Origin: Streptomyces sp. HPF1205
Lineage (GTDB): Bacteria; Actinomycetota; Actinomycetes; Streptomycetales; Streptomycetaceae
Assembly (NCBI RefSeq): GCF_020400825.1
Contig: NZ_JAINVH010000007.1
Span: 62,001 to 126,000 of the forward strand
Length of the DNA: 64,000 nt
Direction of reading: 5' to 3'
Shown here: positions 40,701 through 48,815 of the stretch, in pieces
Position numbering within the stretch: position 1 is the stretch's first letter
Layout: each line of letters begins with the position of its first letter
The notes under the pieces: generated by a model
Database searches by the model: none
Told to the model about the DNA's origin: nothing
Seen by the model: only the letters and a program-made list of their open reading frames with translations
Program-made: the position numbers and the translations under genes

Positions 40701-41016
40701 CGGCGGCCGCCCGCACCAGGTTCGCGGTGCGCACCGCGTCCTGGGCCTGTCGCCAGGTGTCCCGCGAGCTGTTCACCCGGAAGCCGCCGAAGACCAGGGC
40801 GACCAGCACGGGGACGAGGAGGATGACGTTCAGCCGGGTGGCCATCCGCCAGTTGCGCATGGACCACCGGCCGCCCGGGTCGGGCAGCGGCGCGGTCTCG
40901 ACGGCCGCCGGGTCCGCCGGCCCGCCGCGTGGCTGCGGCCCTGGGCGCTGGGGCGGCGTGAAGTTGCCCCGCGGGCCCTGTCCGGTGCCCGCCTCGGCTC
41001 GCCTGGTGTTCCTCAC
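37723..41016 (-). CDS. cvnA: Conservon sensor histidine-kinase-like protein CvnA (conservon 2)
   Basis: 1097 residues. Membrane helix about 61-79, an extracellular sensor region of ~300 residues resembling nitrate/nitrite (NIT) sensing domains, a second helix about 385-405, HAMP, an LDHLATRMRRNGENLLVLAG motif, then a HATPase domain (LLAELLENATTFSSP, EIHDRGIGL, MGLFVVGRLADRHGI). The last ~400 residues are low-complexity and Gln/Tyr/Pro/Glu-rich, ending in a conserved basic peptide (LPRRVPRANLVPG ... RAPEDVRGRLSNLRRG). First gene of conservon 2. A strong terminator lies between it and conservon 1. Confidence 0.92.
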   Translation of the reverse strand: MRNTRRAEAGTGQGPRGNFTPPQRPGPQPRGGPADPAAVETAPLPDPGGRWSMRNWRMATRLNVILLVPVLVALVFGGFRVNSSRDTWRQAQDAVRTANLVRAAAAYSTALINERDITAVPLLAGRRDDPAVTAARDATDAAAKTFDDAAAGMPHTSDLERRVANFRQVEPQLPALRKAAYTRQLPGVQTEEWYVKIQHPLMELANELGYGTSNITAYGRTLYAVSLAKAAESLTRSIGTHILVEKPVPPKELAQQKTALGSYEYLQGIALEEFKGGGTAADQARLQDAQDAAQKKGQAATADAQRKAEAAHTAFVVPPDLTKMVTEIATPGRTAAQLRAEGITADSYFGASTLSFDAYRTVEVALAAQAAHDAKKIADNARRDAIVNSAIVVAALILAFVLAAMMARSMSRSMRRLRGAAFDIAETRLPALVDQLSRTDPGRVDTQVAPIPINTRDEIGEVARAFDQVHREAVRLAAEQALLRGNVNAIFTNLSLRNQGLIERQLTLITDLENNEGDPEQLANLFDLDHLATRMRRNGENLLVLAGEETARQWNQPVPLVDVMRAAASEVEAYERIELVGIPETDIHGSAVTDLVHLLAELLENATTFSSPQTKVRVTATRLPDGRVMIEIHDRGIGLTTADFADINHKLANPPTVDVEVAKRMGLFVVGRLADRHGIRVQLRPSGEQAGTTSLVMLPEPITHGGGGEEPRVEEDRDFTVSRIVPEHDEDAAAAGRRTAAELGFDDSRYESLNPVGRSLMREERRAQLEAAAGTPQEEAELPHQRQEPAEYGEQPYEPGFGGQGYEQPDAPYEQPGAPAAAFDQGYETGYDQSYDPAYQQQAYEQGFRTGNFTEPDGPAFAQEAGYAEDGGYPQEGTYAQDGAYAQDGAAFPQQPAGYEENGFAAQAYDPGYDEQPGHTPRFPGYPAAQDDWPAAEPEVTESVTPLPQAPRESVVSPSLTDAGLPRRERRQDSSSQEQPKQPAQESAEPPAEAEPDDSGWRSTNDEHWQRAEQVREPKAGGVTPSGLPRRVPRANLVPGAAAQTPQGGPQVSRAPEDVRGRLSNLRRGVQQGRTAGTDTNGQATDSRFGGPHNQER

Positions 41017-41075
41017 TGGACCAACAACCTCTCGGCGACGGCGTCACGACAGCCGTTCGTACTCTTGGGTTCTGC

Positions 41076-41087
41076 GAATTCCAGCAC
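41076..41087 (-). promoter_or_regulatory. 12-base motif shared upstream of both cvnA genes (copy 1)
   Basis: On the minus strand GTGCTGGAATTC, 60 bases upstream of the cvnA start at 41016. The same 12 bases occur upstream of the other cvnA at 47237-47248. Candidate promoter element or regulator site. Confidence 0.5.
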
Positions 41088-41260
41088 GTCATGGCGGTGC
41101 TAGCCAAACGTTCCGGAGATGGGGACTGGTGTGCGAACGGGCAAAGTAAAACGGGCATAAGCCTAAAGCATCGGCAAACCATATGACAGACGTGCGCGCA
41201 ATGGCACCGGGTGAGCGCGAGCCGTGTTCGTTGACCGATGAAACTCCCCCGAAATGTTAT

Positions 41261-41308
41261 GAAGACGGGGACCCGCCGTGTCCTGCGACACGGTGGGTCC
41301 CCGTCTTC
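41261..41308 (-). terminator. Terminator of conservon 1
   Basis: A 22-bp stem (arm starting GAAGACGGGGACCC at 41261, ending at 41308) with a 4-base CTGC loop and one G-U pair. It lies 78 bases past the cvnD stop and makes the two conservons separate transcripts. Confidence 0.88.
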
Positions 41309-41385
41309 CGATACCGCCCACGATCTGGCAACTTCCCGGCGGCGGAGGGCAGTTGCCATGTCCCGCCGCCCGGGCCGTCCGGAGG

Positions 41386-41991
41386 CTACTTCAGCCGCGC
41401 GAGCAGCGCGTGCTCGACCAGTGTGATCAGCGCGCTCTTCGCCTCCGCCCGGTGCCGGGCGTCGGTGGTGATGATGGGCGCCTCCGGGCCGATCTGGAGG
41501 GCCTCGCGCACCTCCTCCGGCCGGTAGGGCTGGTGCCCGTCGAAGCCGTTGAGGGCGATGACGAACGGCAGGCCGCTGTTCTCGAAGTAGTCCACCGCCG
41601 GGAAGCAGTCCGCGAGCCTGCGGGTGTCCACCAGCACCACGGCGCCGATCGCGCCGCGCACCAGGTCGTCCCACATGAACCAGAACCGGTCCTGGCCGGG
41701 CGTACCGAACAGGTACAGGATCAGGTCGTCGTCCAGCGTGATGCGGCCGAAGTCCATGGCCACCGTGGTGGTGGTCTTGTCCTGCACATGGCTCAGGTCG
41801 TCGATGCCCGCCGACGCGGAGGTCATCACGGCCTCCGTGCGCAGCGGGTTGATCTCCGACACCGCGCCGACGAACGTGGTCTTGCCCACGCCGAAGCCCC
41901 CCGCCACCACGATTTTCGCGGAGGTCGTGGACCGCATCGGCGGCGCGCCGTACGCGGCCTGCGGCTGCGGCCTAGAGCTTCCGAAGTCCAC
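41386..41991 (-). CDS. cvnD: Conservon GTPase-like protein CvnD (conservon 1)
   Basis: About 201 residues, same family as the 36095 copy: Walker A VVAGGFGVGKTTFVG, GTPGQDRFWFMWDDL and ALNGFDG. The N-terminal extension differs (RPQPQAAYGAPPMRSTTSAK), while the rest differs at few residues. GTG 41991 lies within cvnC (20-base overlap, identical arrangement to conservon 2). Terminated by the 41261-41308 hairpin. Confidence 0.93.
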   Translation of the reverse strand: MDFGSSRPQPQAAYGAPPMRSTTSAKIVVAGGFGVGKTTFVGAVSEINPLRTEAVMTSASAGIDDLSHVQDKTTTTVAMDFGRITLDDDLILYLFGTPGQDRFWFMWDDLVRGAIGAVVLVDTRRLADCFPAVDYFENSGLPFVIALNGFDGHQPYRPEEVREALQIGPEAPIITTDARHRAEAKSALITLVEHALLARLK

Positions 41992-42379
41992 TGAGCACCC
42001 TCTCAAGCAGAGTCACATCCGGCTGGCCGCCTGCCTCGCCGGTACCCGGCTGGTGGATGGCGACCATCCCCGCCTCGGCGAGGTCGGCCACGAGGATCCG
42101 GGCCACGCCGAGCGGAATGGCGAGCAGAGCGGAGATCTCGGCCACCGACTTGATCTCCCGGGTCAGGTGGCATATCCGCTGGTGTTCGGGGAGCAGCCCC
42201 GCATACTGCACCGGGTCCGCGGTCGTGCTGACCAGCGCCTCGATGGCGAGCTGGTAGCGGGGCCTGGTGCGGCCACCGGTCATGGCGTACGGCCGCACCA
42301 GCGGCTGGTCGCCTTCCACCCCGTACGACGCATGGTGGGGAGCGCCGTACGGGCCCGGCGAGGCGGGTGGCGGGGTCAT
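41972..42379 (-). CDS. cvnC: Conservon protein CvnC, DUF742 (conservon 1)
   Basis: 135 residues: a short Pro-rich start and the DUF742 domain (LVRPYAMTGGRTRPRYQLAI ... SVAEISALLAIPLGVARILV ... LLERVLSGLRKL). Its disordered N-terminus is ~55 residues shorter than in the conservon 2 copy. A 149-base gap, twice that of conservon 2, separates it from cvnB; the gap contains a GTGTTTCTCAG repeat but no gene. Confidence 0.92.
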   Translation of the reverse strand: MTPPPASPGPYGAPHHASYGVEGDQPLVRPYAMTGGRTRPRYQLAIEALVSTTADPVQYAGLLPEHQRICHLTREIKSVAEISALLAIPLGVARILVADLAEAGMVAIHQPGTGEAGGQPDVTLLERVLSGLRKL

Positions 42380-42528
42380 GAGGGTCCTCCGTGTCCGGGC
42401 AGTGCTGTGGCTGGTGGTGCCGTGCTTCGCTGATGCGGAATGACGGGAACGTGCGGTTGACGCTTCGAGGAGGCTAGGCGTCGCGGTTCGTGCGGATTTC
42501 TCTGTGCGTGTTTCTCAGCGCGTGTTTC

Positions 42529-42951
42529 TCAGTGCATGAGGCTGCCCTGGAGCTCGGCCCTGAGGTCCGGGGTGAGTACGGTGCCCGCTCGGTCGACGAG
42601 CAGGGCCATTTCGTATCCGACGAGGCCGATGTCGCACTCGGGGTGGGCGAGTACGGCCAGGGAGGAGCCGTCGGAGACGGACATGATGAACAGGAAGCCG
42701 CGTTCCATCTCGACCACTGTCTGGTTGACGCTGCCGCCCTCGAAGATGCGGGAGGCCCCGGCGGTCAGGGAGGTCAGGCCTGAGGCGACGGCGGCGAGCT
42801 GGTCGGCGCGGTCGCGCGGGAATCCGTCGGACATCGCGAGCAGCAGGCCGTCGGCGGAGACCACAACGGTGTGGGACACCCCGGGGGTGTTGTCCACGAA
42901 GTTGGTGATCAACCAGTTCAGATTCTGTGCCGCCTGGCTCATCGCACTCAA
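42529..42951 (-). CDS. cvnB: Conservon Roadblock/LC7 protein CvnB (conservon 1)
   Basis: 140 residues. It differs from the conservon 2 CvnB at only four positions (Pro3 to Ala, an Asn to Ser near 74, and the last two residues). The nucleotide sequence over ~400 bases has about half a dozen mismatches. TTG start directly after the cvnA TAG, with GGAG six bases upstream. Role as for the other copy: Roadblock partner of the GTPase. Confidence 0.93.
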   Translation of the reverse strand: MSAMSQAAQNLNWLITNFVDNTPGVSHTVVVSADGLLLAMSDGFPRDRADQLAAVASGLTSLTAGASRIFEGGSVNQTVVEMERGFLFIMSVSDGSSLAVLAHPECDIGLVGYEMALLVDRAGTVLTPDLRAELQGSLMH

Positions 42952-45900
42952 CTAACGCTCCTGGTTGTTCGTGCCAAAGCCGCGGCCGTCGGTGCTGCCG
43001 CCGGCCTGGCGGCCTTGCTGGATACCCCTACGGAGGCTGGTCAGGCGACCGCGGACGTCGTCGGGGGCCCGGGAGACCTGCGGACCGCCCTGGGGCGCCG
43101 GCGGCTGCGCGGCGCCGCCCGGTACCAGGTTCGCCCGCGGCACCCGGCGGGGCAGACCCGAGGGGGTCACGCCGCCCGCCGAAGGTTCGCGCACTTGCTC
43201 GGCCCGCTGCCGCAGCGCGTCGTTGGGCGAGGTGCGCCAGTTCGGGGTCTCGCGGGGCAGCGGCTGGGCGACCGGCGCGGCAGGCGCCGCCTGGCCCGCC
43301 GGGGCGCCGTTCGGCCGCTGCGGACCGCCCGCGCCGGGTCCGGTGGTACGGGGCCGCTGCGGCGGCGCCGTACGGCCCACCGGACGCGGCGGCGGGGCCT
43401 GCTGGCCGCGACCCTGGTCCACGTGGATCGCCTGCATGCGCTCGGCCTGACCGGTGCGGAACCAGTCCGACTCCATGGAGGCGAAGATCGGCGTCGGCTC
43501 GTCGCCGCGGGTCGGCGCGGGCGGCAGCGCCATCGGCTCGACGGCCGGCGGGAGCTGCGGCTCGGGCCGCTGCGGCGGGCGCTGCCGGCCGGGCTGCGGG
43601 AGGGGGAACTGCCCGGTGTCGCCCTCGGTGGCCGGCTGCTGCGGCACCGGGTACTGGCCCGAGGTGTCCGCCGCGGGCCCCTGGTCGCTGCCGGGACCGG
43701 GCAGCGGCTGCGAGCCGGTGTCGTACCGGTCGCCGGAGCCGTCCTGGCCGGGCGTCCAGCCCGGGGTGCCCTGCGGGCCGCGCGGGCCGCGCTGCGGCAG
43801 CCCGCCGCGCGCGGGCACCGGCCCGGGCATCTGCGGCACGGGGAACTCCCCGGTGCCGTCCTCGCGGATCGGCGGGAACTGCGCGGTGTCGCCGGGGCCG
43901 CCCTGCAACGGGGCGAGCGGGAACCGCCCGGTGTCGCCCGGCCGGCCGGCACGGCCCGGGACCGGGAACTCGCCGGTGTCCCCGGGGCCGTTCTGGCCGC
44001 CCTGGAGGGGACCGCCCTGGAGGTTCTGCGCCGGGGTGTTCTGCAGGGGGCCGTTCTGGACCGGGCCGTTCTGCGCCGGGCCGTTCTGGCCGCCCCGGCC
44101 GGGCATCTCGAACTGGCCGGTGCCGTACGGGTCCTGCTGCGGGCCGCGGCCCTGACCGTAGGTCCGGCCGTAGTCCTGGTCGCCGGCCGGTCCGCCCTGC
44201 GCCGGTCCGCCCTGCGCGGTCGGCGCGAAGTCGTCCTCGCGGATCGGCGGGAACTGCGCGGTGTCGCCGGGGCCGCCCCGCAACGGGCCGGCCGGGGCGC
44301 GGCCGGTGTCGCGCGGGCCGTTCTGCCCGGGGCGCGCGGCCGGGCCCGGCTGCCCGCCGAAGACGTCGGAGCGGAATCCGTTCGGACCGGTGGACTGGGC
44401 CTGCGGGGGCGGGAAGCCGCCCGGCTGGGCTCCCGCGCCGTAGGCGGCGGGGGCGCCGGGGACGCCCTGGCCGGGACCCTGCGGTCCGCCGGGACGGCCG
44501 GGCTGCTGCTGCCCCTGGCCGGGACCCTGCGGTCGACCGGCGGGACCCTGGCCCTGGCCCTGGGCGGGAGCGCCGGGGCGCCCGCCGAACAGGTCGGGGG
44601 ACTGCTGCGGGAACTCCGCGGTCGGGGTGGCCCCGGAGGAGTCGAAGGCGTCGAAGGACGGCATCGCCTCGACGTCCTCGTGGCCGCGAGGGGTGTCCAT
44701 CAGGCCGCGGTCGTCCGGGAAGTCCTGCGAGCCGTCGGAGGCCGCCCAGCGGGGCGTGCCCGGCTGCTGCGGTCCGCCGGGGCGGCCGCCGCCCGTGCCC
44801 GCGCCGATGGCCTGCCGCGGCGCGCCGCCGCCGACCTGGCCGCGCTGCTGGCCGGCGCCCGCCGCGCGGGGGGAGTTGCCGAAGGCGTTGGCTATGCCCG
44901 AGCCGCCGCCCGCCGCGGGAGCGCCCGCCGGACGTCCGCCGGCGGGGGCCTTCGGCGCCGCGCCGCCCTGCGTGACGTCCACCGGCAGCATGACCAGCGC
45001 CGTCGTACCGCCGGAGTCCGAGGGGCGGAGCTGGATGCGGATGCCGTGCCGCAGGGACAGCCGGCCGACCACGAACAGGCCCATGCGGCGGGAGACGGAC
45101 ACGTCCACCGTCGGCGGGTTCGCCAGCCGCTCGTTGATGTCGGCCAGGTCCTCGGGGGACAGGCCGATGCCGGTGTCGTGGATCTCGATCAGCACGCGGC
45201 CGTCGGGCAGTGAGTGGCCGGTGACGCGGACCTTGGTCTGCGGCGAGGAGAACGAGGTGGCGTTCTCCAGCAGCTCGGCCAGCAGGTGCACGAGGTCGTT
45301 GACGATGCGGCCGGTGACCTCGGCGGACGGCACCGAGGTCAGCTCGATGCGCTCGTACTGCTCCACCTCGGACGCGGCGGCGCGCAGCACGTCGACCAGC
45401 GGCACCGGGCGGGTCCACCGGCGGCCCGGCTCCTCACCGGCGAGGACCAGCAGGTTCTCGCCGTTGCGGCGCATACGGGTGGCCAGGTGGTCCAGCTTGA
45501 ACAGCGAGGACAGCTGGTCCGGATCCGCCTCGCGGGACTCCAGCTCGGAGATCAGCGACAACTGGCGCTGGATGAGGCCCTGGCTGCGGCGGGAGAGGTT
45601 GGTGAACATCGCGTTGACGTTGCCGCGCAGCAGGGCCTGCTCGGCGGCGAGCCGTACCGCCTCGCTGTGGACCTCGTCGAAGGCCCGGGCCACCTGGCCG
45701 ATCTCGTCGCGGCTGTTGATGCCGATCGACTCGACCGAGGTGTCCACGTCCTGCGGGTCGGACTCCGACAGCTGCTTGACCAGCTCGGGCAGCCGCTTCT
45801 GGGCGACGTCCTGGGCGGTCTGCTGCAGCCTGCGCAGCGAGCGGATCATCGAGCGGGCGACGACGAAGGCGCCGACCACGGCGACACCGAGGACCAGCAG

Positions 45901-47064
45901 GATGATCGCGCCGGAGATCAGCGCGGAGCGCTTGGCCTCGTCCTGCAGCTTGAGCGCCTTCTGCTGCATCTCGTTCAGCAGCGAGCGCTCGATCTGGTTC
46001 ATCGCCTGGATCTTGGTCTTCGCGGCGTCGTCCCAGTCCAGGTAGGACATGTCGATCTTGTTGATCGCGTTCTGCGAGGCCGCGATCCGCCGCCGCACCG
46101 TCTCGTGCGCGGAGATGATGTCGTTGCCGCCCTGGATGGGCTTGAGCAGGTCGGCGCTGGCCGGACCGTAGATCTTCTGGAACTTGCTGATCTGGGTGTC
46201 CTCGTCGGAGGCGGCCCAGCGCACGGTCTGGAAGTCGGTCGGGCTCAGCGTCTTGCCATGGGCGAACGCGGCGCTGATCACCGCCCGCTGGATCGACTCG
46301 TACTCCTTGGCGGAGGAGAACGCGGCCAGCGAGCGGGTGCTCTGGATCATCTCCGGGTTGTTGGTCGCCTGCGCCATGTCCTGGGACAGCGACAGCAGGT
46401 TCTGCACCAGGCCGTCGTACTCCGAGACCGTCTGCGCGATGCCGGCGCCGTCGGTGTACGCCTCGTCGCGGATCTCCGCGAGGTTCGACAGCTGGGTGCC
46501 GATCGCCAGCAGGGTCGCGCGGACGCCCTTGAAGACCGGGTCGCTGTCCGAGACGTTGTCGCTGGCGACCTTGTAGAGGTGCAGCTCGCGGTCGGTGGCC
46601 TGGCGGGAGGCGGCGACGGCGTCGTTGCTGCGCTGACCGGCGGTGATCGGGCCGGCGGAGGCGTCGCGCTCCTCCTGGAGCGCGGCGGCCAGGTCGGTCG
46701 CGTGCTCGGTGATGTCGGTCAGCGTCGCCATGTGCTTGAGCTGGTTGATCTTGTCCAGCGAGCTGACGATGCTGTTCGCGCCGAGCGCCGAGGCGGTGAC
46801 CACCGGGAGGGCGAGCAGGGAGACCAGCCGTGTGCTGATGCGCCAGTTGCGCATGGCTATACGGGGACCCGGTTTGCCCTCCAGCCCGGTGATCCGGCCC
46901 GCCTCGATGCCGCTGGGCATGTTCGACCGTCCGGTGGCCGCAGCGCTCCCCGGCGTGGCGGCTCCGGAGTCGCCGGCCGCCTGACCGGGCGTGCTGCCGG
47001 CCCCGCCGGGCTGCTGCTCCGGGTCACCCGCAGCGCCGCTGTCCCTCTTGAAACGTCCCTGCAC
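42952..47064 (-). CDS. cvnA: Conservon sensor histidine-kinase-like protein CvnA (conservon 1)
   Basis: About 1370 residues from GTG 47064. Membrane helices about 79-98 and 381-404 flank an extracellular NIT-like sensor domain. HAMP, the LDHLATRMRRNGENLLVLAG box and a HATPase domain follow (LLAELLENATSFSSP, EIHDTGIGLS, MGLFVVGRLSLRHGI). The remaining ~600 residues are Pro/Gly/Gln-rich disorder with about eight short [DG]T-x-x-[FY]P motifs (for example GDTAQFPPIRED, DTGEFP). It ends with the same basic peptide as the other CvnA (LPRRVPRANLVPG ... RAPDDVRGRLTSLRRG). Upstream in-frame codons to 47268 lack a start context. AGAGGTTG precedes the start, as in the other cvnA. Confidence 0.92.
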   Translation of the reverse strand: MQGRFKRDSGAAGDPEQQPGGAGSTPGQAAGDSGAATPGSAAATGRSNMPSGIEAGRITGLEGKPGPRIAMRNWRISTRLVSLLALPVVTASALGANSIVSSLDKINQLKHMATLTDITEHATDLAAALQEERDASAGPITAGQRSNDAVAASRQATDRELHLYKVASDNVSDSDPVFKGVRATLLAIGTQLSNLAEIRDEAYTDGAGIAQTVSEYDGLVQNLLSLSQDMAQATNNPEMIQSTRSLAAFSSAKEYESIQRAVISAAFAHGKTLSPTDFQTVRWAASDEDTQISKFQKIYGPASADLLKPIQGGNDIISAHETVRRRIAASQNAINKIDMSYLDWDDAAKTKIQAMNQIERSLLNEMQQKALKLQDEAKRSALISGAIILLVLGVAVVGAFVVARSMIRSLRRLQQTAQDVAQKRLPELVKQLSESDPQDVDTSVESIGINSRDEIGQVARAFDEVHSEAVRLAAEQALLRGNVNAMFTNLSRRSQGLIQRQLSLISELESREADPDQLSSLFKLDHLATRMRRNGENLLVLAGEEPGRRWTRPVPLVDVLRAAASEVEQYERIELTSVPSAEVTGRIVNDLVHLLAELLENATSFSSPQTKVRVTGHSLPDGRVLIEIHDTGIGLSPEDLADINERLANPPTVDVSVSRRMGLFVVGRLSLRHGIRIQLRPSDSGGTTALVMLPVDVTQGGAAPKAPAGGRPAGAPAAGGGSGIANAFGNSPRAAGAGQQRGQVGGGAPRQAIGAGTGGGRPGGPQQPGTPRWAASDGSQDFPDDRGLMDTPRGHEDVEAMPSFDAFDSSGATPTAEFPQQSPDLFGGRPGAPAQGQGQGPAGRPQGPGQGQQQPGRPGGPQGPGQGVPGAPAAYGAGAQPGGFPPPQAQSTGPNGFRSDVFGGQPGPAARPGQNGPRDTGRAPAGPLRGGPGDTAQFPPIREDDFAPTAQGGPAQGGPAGDQDYGRTYGQGRGPQQDPYGTGQFEMPGRGGQNGPAQNGPVQNGPLQNTPAQNLQGGPLQGGQNGPGDTGEFPVPGRAGRPGDTGRFPLAPLQGGPGDTAQFPPIREDGTGEFPVPQMPGPVPARGGLPQRGPRGPQGTPGWTPGQDGSGDRYDTGSQPLPGPGSDQGPAADTSGQYPVPQQPATEGDTGQFPLPQPGRQRPPQRPEPQLPPAVEPMALPPAPTRGDEPTPIFASMESDWFRTGQAERMQAIHVDQGRGQQAPPPRPVGRTAPPQRPRTTGPGAGGPQRPNGAPAGQAAPAAPVAQPLPRETPNWRTSPNDALRQRAEQVREPSAGGVTPSGLPRRVPRANLVPGGAAQPPAPQGGPQVSRAPDDVRGRLTSLRRGIQQGRQAGGSTDGRGFGTNNQER
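43859..44285 (-). repeat. Long direct repeat within the cvnA tail
   Basis: A ~50-base sequence (beginning TCCTCGCGGATCGGCGGGAA on the plus strand, at about 43859 and again at about 44234) is repeated almost exactly. It encodes the GGPGDTAQFPPIRED segment twice. It shows that the disordered tail grew by duplication. Confidence 0.8.
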
Positions 47065-47644
47065 TAGCGTCGCAACCTCTGGACCAGGCGTCCCCCGCGT
47101 GAAGCGGACAGGACGGTGTCGAGTCGTGGGGGCTCGGACCGCCCCGGGTCGCGGGGTGGCCGTCGGGCCCTTCACCGCTGCTCGGTGCTCGTACGCGCCC
47201 CCTGCGCGACGGCTCGATGTGATGCTGCGGTCCGGGGAATTCCAGCACAGTGCCGGATCTATCAACAAGGCCCGTAGCCGACCTGTTGGAATGTGTCACT
47301 CGGTGCGTCGGGCCAAGTACGGAGCGTGGAGCCACGAACCGGTCGAAACGTGCGGATCCCGACATGGCGGGCGAGCCCGGGCGGACCCGGCCCGGTGGCC
47401 GGGCTCCGTCCGTCACGGGTGATGTGTCGTCATACGGGTTCGATGTCCGGCTTGCGGCGGGCGCCGAATCGTCCGGAACACGCCTTGTGCGACTCGCTTC
47501 GTGAGCAAAATCACAGCCCGTCAGATGTTGGTGCCACGGAGAACGGGGAACAGGCGCGACTACCCTGAGCCTTTACAAAAGCGGCGTACTGTCCACCGTT
47601 CCGCGCCACGCGCGGAGCCCCGAGTCCCGAGGTCCCCACGGCCC
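47065..47644. other. Divergent intergenic region, conservon 1 / small gene
   Basis: 580 bases with no recognised gene. It contains the shared 12-base motif (47237-47248), a G+C-poorer block at about 47500-47600 near the small gene, and presumably promoters in both directions. Short open frames here lack ribosome binding sites or family resemblance. Confidence 0.5.
47237..47248 (-). promoter_or_regulatory. 12-base motif shared upstream of both cvnA genes (copy 2)
   Basis: GTGCTGGAATTC on the minus strand, 172 bases upstream of the chosen cvnA start at 47064; identical to 41076-41087. See that entry. Confidence 0.5.
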
Positions 47645-47875
47645 ATGAAGACCACGCTGATGCACCGTCAGACGATCGCCAACCCGCGGCGCACCACCCT
47701 CGCGCACCTGAAGGACGCGAGCGAGCTGCTGGGCGGCGCGGCGGCCGCCGGGAGCGACGCCGGATCCGGTGAGGGCGCGCAGGCCGGTGCCGTGCCCCGC
47801 GTGCTGCCGAGCCGTACCGCGAACCCCCGCCGCACCGTACTCACCGAGCTGCCGCCGACCACCCTCGCCCCCTGA
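47645..47875 (+). CDS. Small protein with internal duplicated motif (76 aa), unknown function
   Basis: ORF from ATG 47645. Two copies of a short motif, IANPRRTTLAHL near the N-terminus and TANPRRTVLTEL near the C-terminus, flank an Ala/Gly/Ser-rich linker. No family was recognised. It is polar with no signal peptide or membrane helix. It lies in its own unit before the FAH-family gene. The upstream region lacks a strong ribosome binding site (GAGGTCCCC 13 bases before), so the start is moderately uncertain. Confidence 0.55.
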   Translation: MKTTLMHRQTIANPRRTTLAHLKDASELLGGAAAAGSDAGSGEGAQAGAVPRVLPSRTANPRRTVLTELPPTTLAP

Positions 47876-47996
47876 CCCGCCGCCGCCCGCCGGTCCCGCG
47901 CCGCCGTCCGGCCTTCGCGAGCCCTTCGGGACGTACCCGTTGACCTGCGCCTTTCGTGCGGTCGGGCGGAAGGTTCCCGGCCGCTAGGCTGAAGAC

Positions 47997-48815
47997 ATGC
48001 GCATCGCCAGGTTCTCCATCGACGGGAACGTCGCCTTCGGCGCGGTCGAGGGCGACCCCGCAGGCCCGGACGGTCCCGGCGGGACCGGCGGCACCGAGGG
48101 GCTCGTCCTCGACATCATCAAGGGCGTCCCCTTCGCGGACTTCGAGCTGTCGGGTACGAAGGTGCCGCTGGACAAGGTGCGGCTCCTGCCGCCCGTGCTC
48201 CCCAGCAAGGTCGTCGCGATCGGCAGGAACTACGCCGAGCACGCCGCCGAACTGGACCATGAGGTCCCCGCCGCGCCCTGGGCGTTCTTCAAACCGTCAA
48301 CCTCGGTCATCGGTCCGGGTGACCCGATCGTGTACCCCTCCTTCTCCCAGGAGGTCCACCACGAGGCGGAACTGGCGGTCGTCATCGGCCGGTTGTGCCG
48401 CGAGGTGCCGCGCGAACGGGTCAAGGACGTCGTCCTCGGCTACACCTGCGCCAACGACGTGACCGCCCGGGACGCCCAGCGCACCGAGAAGCAGTGGGCC
48501 CGCGCCAAGGGCTTCGACTCCTCGTGCCCGCTCGGCCCCTGGATCGAGACCGGACTGGACCTCGCCGCCGCCTCCGACCTCGCGATCACCGCGACCGTCA
48601 ACGGCGAGCTGCGCCAGGCCGGCCGCACCGGCCAGATGATCAACTCGATCGAGGACCTGATCGTCAACATCACCGAGGCGATGACGCTGCTCCCCGGCGA
48701 CGTCGTGCTCACCGGAACCCCCGCGGGCGTCGGCCCGCTGCTCCCCGGCGACGAGGTCGCCGTCACCATCGAAGGCATCGGCACTCTCACCAACAAGGTG
48801 ATCTCGCGTGGCTAG
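47997..48815 (+). CDS. Fumarylacetoacetate hydrolase (FAH)-family protein
   Basis: 272 residues. The C-terminal FAH domain shows [16 protein letters not shown], the metal-binding region [14 protein letters not shown] (E-x-E), and [14 protein letters not shown]. The later Asp-containing segment and [17 protein letters not shown] are also family marks. Members act on 2-oxo acid-type compounds as hydrolases, decarboxylases or isomerases with Mg. The substrate is unknown. It overlaps gltX by 8 bases, a layout common in streptomycetes, so the two are co-translated. Confidence 0.9.
   Translation: MRIARFSIDGNVAFGAVEGDPAGPDGPGGTGGTEGLVLDIIKGVPFADFELSGTKVPLDKVRLLPPVLPSKVVAIGRNYAEHAAELDHEVPAAPWAFFKPSTSVIGPGDPIVYPSFSQEVHHEAELAVVIGRLCREVPRERVKDVVLGYTCANDVTARDAQRTEKQWARAKGFDSSCPLGPWIETGLDLAAASDLAITATVNGELRQAGRTGQMINSIEDLIVNITEAMTLLPGDVVLTGTPAGVGPLLPGDEVAVTIEGIGTLTNKVISRG

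Larger units (their letters stand above)
41017..41385 (-). other. Intergenic region between the two conservons
   Basis: 369 bases with no gene. It holds the terminator of conservon 1 (41261-41308), an A+T-richer segment (about 41140-41190), a shared 12-base motif (41076-41087) and the presumed promoter of conservon 2 cvnA. AGAGGTTG lies about 11-18 bases before the GTG start, as it does in the other cvnA. Confidence 0.6.

Noticed and set aside
47065..47644. Several short plus-strand open frames between conservon 1 and the 47645 gene
   Set aside because: They lack ribosome binding sites, overlap one another and have no family features.
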